The notes under the pieces: generated by a model | The model's database searches: none | Told to the model about the DNA's origin: nothing | The model's input: only the letters and a program-made list of their open reading frames with translations | In this document: positions 61,223 to 64,000 of the stretch, one piece after another | Layout of the letters: every line of letters begins with the position of its first letter | Numbering within the stretch: position 1 is the first letter of the stretch | Assembly (NCBI RefSeq): GCF_004337985.1 | Contig: NC_043740.1 | Span: forward strand, 2,703,616-2,767,615 | Length of the DNA: 64,000 bases | Reading direction: 5' to 3' | DNA from: Pyricularia pennisetigena | Lineage: Eukaryota > Ascomycota > Sordariomycetes > Magnaporthales > Pyriculariaceae | Made by a program: the position numbers and the translations under genes

Positions 61223-64000
61223 CTAACCATTCACGGCTTGAAGCTGTGGCGGCGAACTAAGCGGCGTTTGTGTATGACCACGGTCGACCTCACGGTCATC
61301 GCTCGTTTCAGATGTGGGCGACAACGGTGGTTCTGGCGTGTAGAACCTCTGCTGCAATGTACTCTCAGCAGGGCTGAGCAGACCACCACTTGTCTTGTTC
61401 TCGTCATCGTTACTACCGATGTCGACATCCTCCTCGTCCTCATCAGCAGTGACAGCCCTCTTTCCCTGGTCCAAAGTTAGCCCCAGCCTCAGTCGAACCT
61501 CATTCGCCAAGTCTGCCTCCTCATCTGAATCATGTTCAATCGGAGGTAGCGGGGTTCTTCGGCCATCCGAGAAACTAAGAGCGGCGTCGCTATCCTCGTC
61601 CGGGAGCGAAAGGTTTCCGTGAGATTTTGTTGCCTGGGCTGTTGAGTACTTTCTGTGAAGTTCACGAAAGCTCATGGCGGTAGCGGTGCTTGCGCTGGCG
61701 GCTGATTCACGGCGCTCAGAGTCTTTGGGCGATTGAAGGATCGTCCTGAAGTCCGGAGCCGCGGCTGCCGATGTGGGACTGGGGTCCGTTCCGGAAAATG
61801 GCGTTGAGTTCACATCCGTGCGCAGCGTATCCATGGCCTGCTGTGCCTTGCGATTTCGGAGCCTCTGGTCCGCAGCGCTTCCTTGTAAATCACCGCCAAA
61901 ATTGATGACGGAGGCCTTCTTGCCATGGACCACGAACGAGCCAGTGCCTCTTGAGAGGACATTTGTCTCGTCGCGAGACGATTCCTCGTCGGCACTCGAA
62001 GGAGCGGCTGGCTCCTTGCCCTTGCGACTGCGCACATGGGATAAGTGCCCAGCACTTTCGCGAAGCGTTCGTTGAAGACTTCTTCGGATTTTATTGCGAT
62101 CTTGCTTGTCGGAAGAGACTGACCCTGGCAGAGGGGAATTAGTCTCCCAAGGTTCTCGTTCTTGAGCGTCCGAAAATTCCCCTGCAAGTGCTGTAGTGGA
62201 CCTGTTTTCAGTTTCGTTCGACGGCTCGCTCTCAAGGAGCCCGGCTTGTTCAAGCAGTTCCCTCTCGGCTGCATCATGCTCATCACTGGAGTTGCCAGCT
62301 GGATGGGGTGCTTGGATTGCAATTGGGATGTCTGTGGCTGCCGAAGGGGATGTTGAACTTGCCATATTTGGCGACGGTGATGCAGCAACTAGTATCGGAG
62401 TTGCAGTGGCACTAGCAGTAGATTCTTTTCTTGGACTTGCGTGATCAACACTGACGGTTGGCTTCTCCCAGGACAGACTGTGCTTGTGGTACGTCGCGCT
62501 GGTCGGCGGTGTTTGGAACACATCGCCATCAGGTGAGTCGAGTGCTTCTCCGGGAGCGGGAGGGGCCACACGGATGGGTGCCGGCAAAGTTGACTTGGGG
62601 CTCTGTTGTATTATAGTAGAGGAACTGGCTTTTGATATCTCCCGGCCCAGAGCTGGCTTTTCGGGATTGGCAATGTGCCCCAATATCAAGGCCGGCGGGA
62701 GACCAAGTAACTTTCTCTCTTCTTCCAGGTCCATCAGGAGGATGTCACGATGGCATTTTAATTTCCACATCTCCATGCGCGTCCATTTTAATTTTGCAGC
62801 TATCCGGGCCGCCGACAAGAGTATCTGATCCCTCGTCTTCGGCATAATTGGGGCCAGAATCTGTAGGTGCCTAGCATTCCTCAGTTGGGCGTCCAGTTTC
62901 GCCTCCTGCTCCTGCAACCTCTCGTTGGCGTCTGAAACTCTTTCCGACATGACCTCACGCCGACGTTCGAGGATGTCTTGTGCTAGATTGTGGTCGATAC
63001 GACTCCTTGAGATTGTCACCTCACCGCTGGGCGTCTGTATCGACGTCGAGGAGTCGGACTCGAGTCTTCTGATGGCCCGTCGAGTCTGCCCATCGTAGCT
63101 GCCACCCACGACGCCCCTCATTCGAACACCCGACGTTCTAAACGCTGCGGCATAATTGAGTTTCGCCAGCCAGTCGTTGAGCTCCTCTTCATTGTCCGCC
63201 AAGAGGACCTCCTCGGAGCCCCCATGCTTGACGTAAACGAAGGCATTCTTGTGCTTTTTGTAGGACGAATCGAGCAGCGCAACCGCATCATTGGTTGACA
63301 ATAAACTGTCTGGCTTGAAGTGCTCCAGTGGTGGCTGGAATATAACGGGTATGCCGTCGTTGCCATGCTTGATGTGGCTATCGAGCTGGTGCATCAAGTT
63401 CTTGACCCATGACGTGTTGCGAAAGAAGTATAGTTGAGCTCCCGTCAGAATGGCACCCCATTCCTGCCAAGGCGATCTTGTTTTCTTTTTCTTCACATCC
63501 TTCCGCCAGAGCAGTCCAACCTTGGTGATTTTGATGTCCACAATACCTTGCTGCGCTTCCTCGGGATTAGTCGCTGTCTTCTCAGACATGAAAGCATCCG
63601 GTCGCGACCTAGCGGACACTATTTGAAGAATGCCCGTCTTAAAGAAAGTCTTCTGAAGCTCCTGCAGGTTGAAAGACTGTGCAGTACCCAGATAGCTGTA
63701 AGTGTCGTCCAAGGGGATCACATCTTTGAGGTTAGGCCGCAGTATGTCAAGTTTCTGGTCAATTATCAAGGTGTAAGGGTCGATCGGTTCCTTGGCGGCC
63801 CTCTTCACTGGATCCTGGTTGGCGTTGAAGAGTGACTTCTTCTTGGCCTTATGGGCAACTATCCTGTCCCCGTTGATATCCAGATCGTCCTCAACGTGGA
63901 TAAATGGCGTGTAAGTTATGTTGTCGTAAAAGCACTCGAGGATATCATCAAATATCCCCTCTCCGTGTGTGTTCTTGAGATAATCCGCCTTCTGCATCTT
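61223..64000 (-). CDS. Sec7-PH Arf guanine-nucleotide exchange factor, C-terminal part (5' end beyond window)
   Basis: The frame is open from the right edge to a TAG at 61223-61225, giving about 925 residues. The first 45 (MQKADYLKNT, then FYDNITYTPFIHVEDDLDI) are the end of a Sec7 catalytic domain. A PH domain follows at about 150-290, with a Lys-rich loop, WQEWGAILTGAQLYFFRN, and the closing helix ELNDWLAKLNYAAAF. A charged helix that may be a coiled coil runs about 330-430. The remaining 490 residues are Ser/Pro/Asp-rich and look disordered. The Sec7-PH order matches the Syt1/Yel1/EFA6 group, which load Arf GTPases at the plasma membrane or in endosomal traffic; the exact subgroup is uncertain. 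The Sec7 active-site glutamate lies outside the window. It converges on SRP72. Confidence 0.9.
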   Translation of the reverse strand, partial: KMQKADYLKNTHGEGIFDDILECFYDNITYTPFIHVEDDLDINGDRIVAHKAKKKSLFNANQDPVKRAAKEPIDPYTLIIDQKLDILRPNLKDVIPLDDTYSYLGTAQSFNLQELQKTFFKTGILQIVSARSRPDAFMSEKTATNPEEAQQGIVDIKITKVGLLWRKDVKKKKTRSPWQEWGAILTGAQLYFFRNTSWVKNLMHQLDSHIKHGNDGIPVIFQPPLEHFKPDSLLSTNDAVALLDSSYKKHKNAFVYVKHGGSEEVLLADNEEELNDWLAKLNYAAAFRTSGVRMRGVVGGSYDGQTRRAIRRLESDSSTSIQTPSGEVTISRSRIDHNLAQDILERRREVMSERVSDANERLQEQEAKLDAQLRNARHLQILAPIMPKTRDQILLSAARIAAKLKWTRMEMWKLKCHRDILLMDLEEERKLLGLPPALILGHIANPEKPALGREISKASSSTIIQQSPKSTLPAPIRVAPPAPGEALDSPDGDVFQTPPTSATYHKHSLSWEKPTVSVDHASPRKESTASATATPILVAASPSPNMASSTSPSAATDIPIAIQAPHPAGNSSDEHDAAERELLEQAGLLESEPSNETENRSTTALAGEFSDAQEREPWETNSPLPGSVSSDKQDRNKIRRSLQRTLRESAGHLSHVRSRKGKEPAAPSSADEESSRDETNVLSRGTGSFVVHGKKASVINFGGDLQGSAADQRLRNRKAQQAMDTLRTDVNSTPFSGTDPSPTSAAAAPDFRTILQSPKDSERRESAASASTATAMSFRELHRKYSTAQATKSHGNLSLPDEDSDAALSFSDGRRTPLPPIEHDSDEEADLANEVRLRLGLTLDQGKRAVTADEDEEDVDIGSNDDENKTSGGLLSPAESTLQQRFYTPEPPLSPTSETSDDREVDRGHTQTPLSSPPQLQAVNG

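Overview
The window is nuclear DNA of a filamentous ascomycete, most likely a Sordariomycete. The evidence is short 57-244 nt introns with GT..AG ends and CTAAC/CTGAC-like branch sites, fungal versions of cohesin, ribosome, SRP and OGT genes, and intergenic DNA rich in GGTACC/TAGGTA words, microsatellites and long A/T runs of a kind I associate with Magnaporthales-type genomes. The family assignment is an inference. There are two N gaps (21253-21263 and 38567-38612).

Layout: 1-108 is the last exon end of a fizzy-related (Cdh1-type) WD40 APC/C activator. It converges on GPC1 (993-2636, minus), a glycerophosphocholine acyltransferase. GPC1 is divergent from SMC1 (4127-8179, plus; five exons, 1259 aa). 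RPL12 (8770-9571, plus; five exons, 165 aa) follows, and after a 3.7 kb intergenic region comes a large O-GlcNAc transferase-like gene (13227-18043, plus; three exons, 1541 aa).

From 18044 to 43679 only one convincing protein gene is visible: a two-repeat Myb regulator (32071-33324, plus), related to the FlbD/RCA-1 conidiation regulators. It lies in about 25 kb of noncoding DNA. This desert also holds the most unusual feature of the window: twelve same-strand copies of a motif with the core CGAATCGC, irregularly spaced across 39.92-41.61 kb.

The right third is gene-dense again: an unknown five-exon protein (43680-46135, minus), an NCBP3-like cap-binding/RNA-export protein with repeated KELFP motifs (47428-49067, minus), an unknown single-exon protein with an N-terminal Cys/His cluster and coiled coil (50295-51794, minus), a small fungal family protein with an SR-like tail (56251-57184, plus), SRP72 (58284-60393, plus), and the C-terminal part of a Sec7-PH Arf exchange factor running off the right edge (61223-64000, minus).

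Most recognised genes are unrelated housekeeping functions (cell cycle, cohesion, translation, protein targeting, membrane traffic, lipid recycling, nucleocytoplasmic glycosylation), so no gene cluster with a joint function is suggested. All exon models below were built by hand from splice signals, and each closes in frame from start to stop; none has transcript support here.
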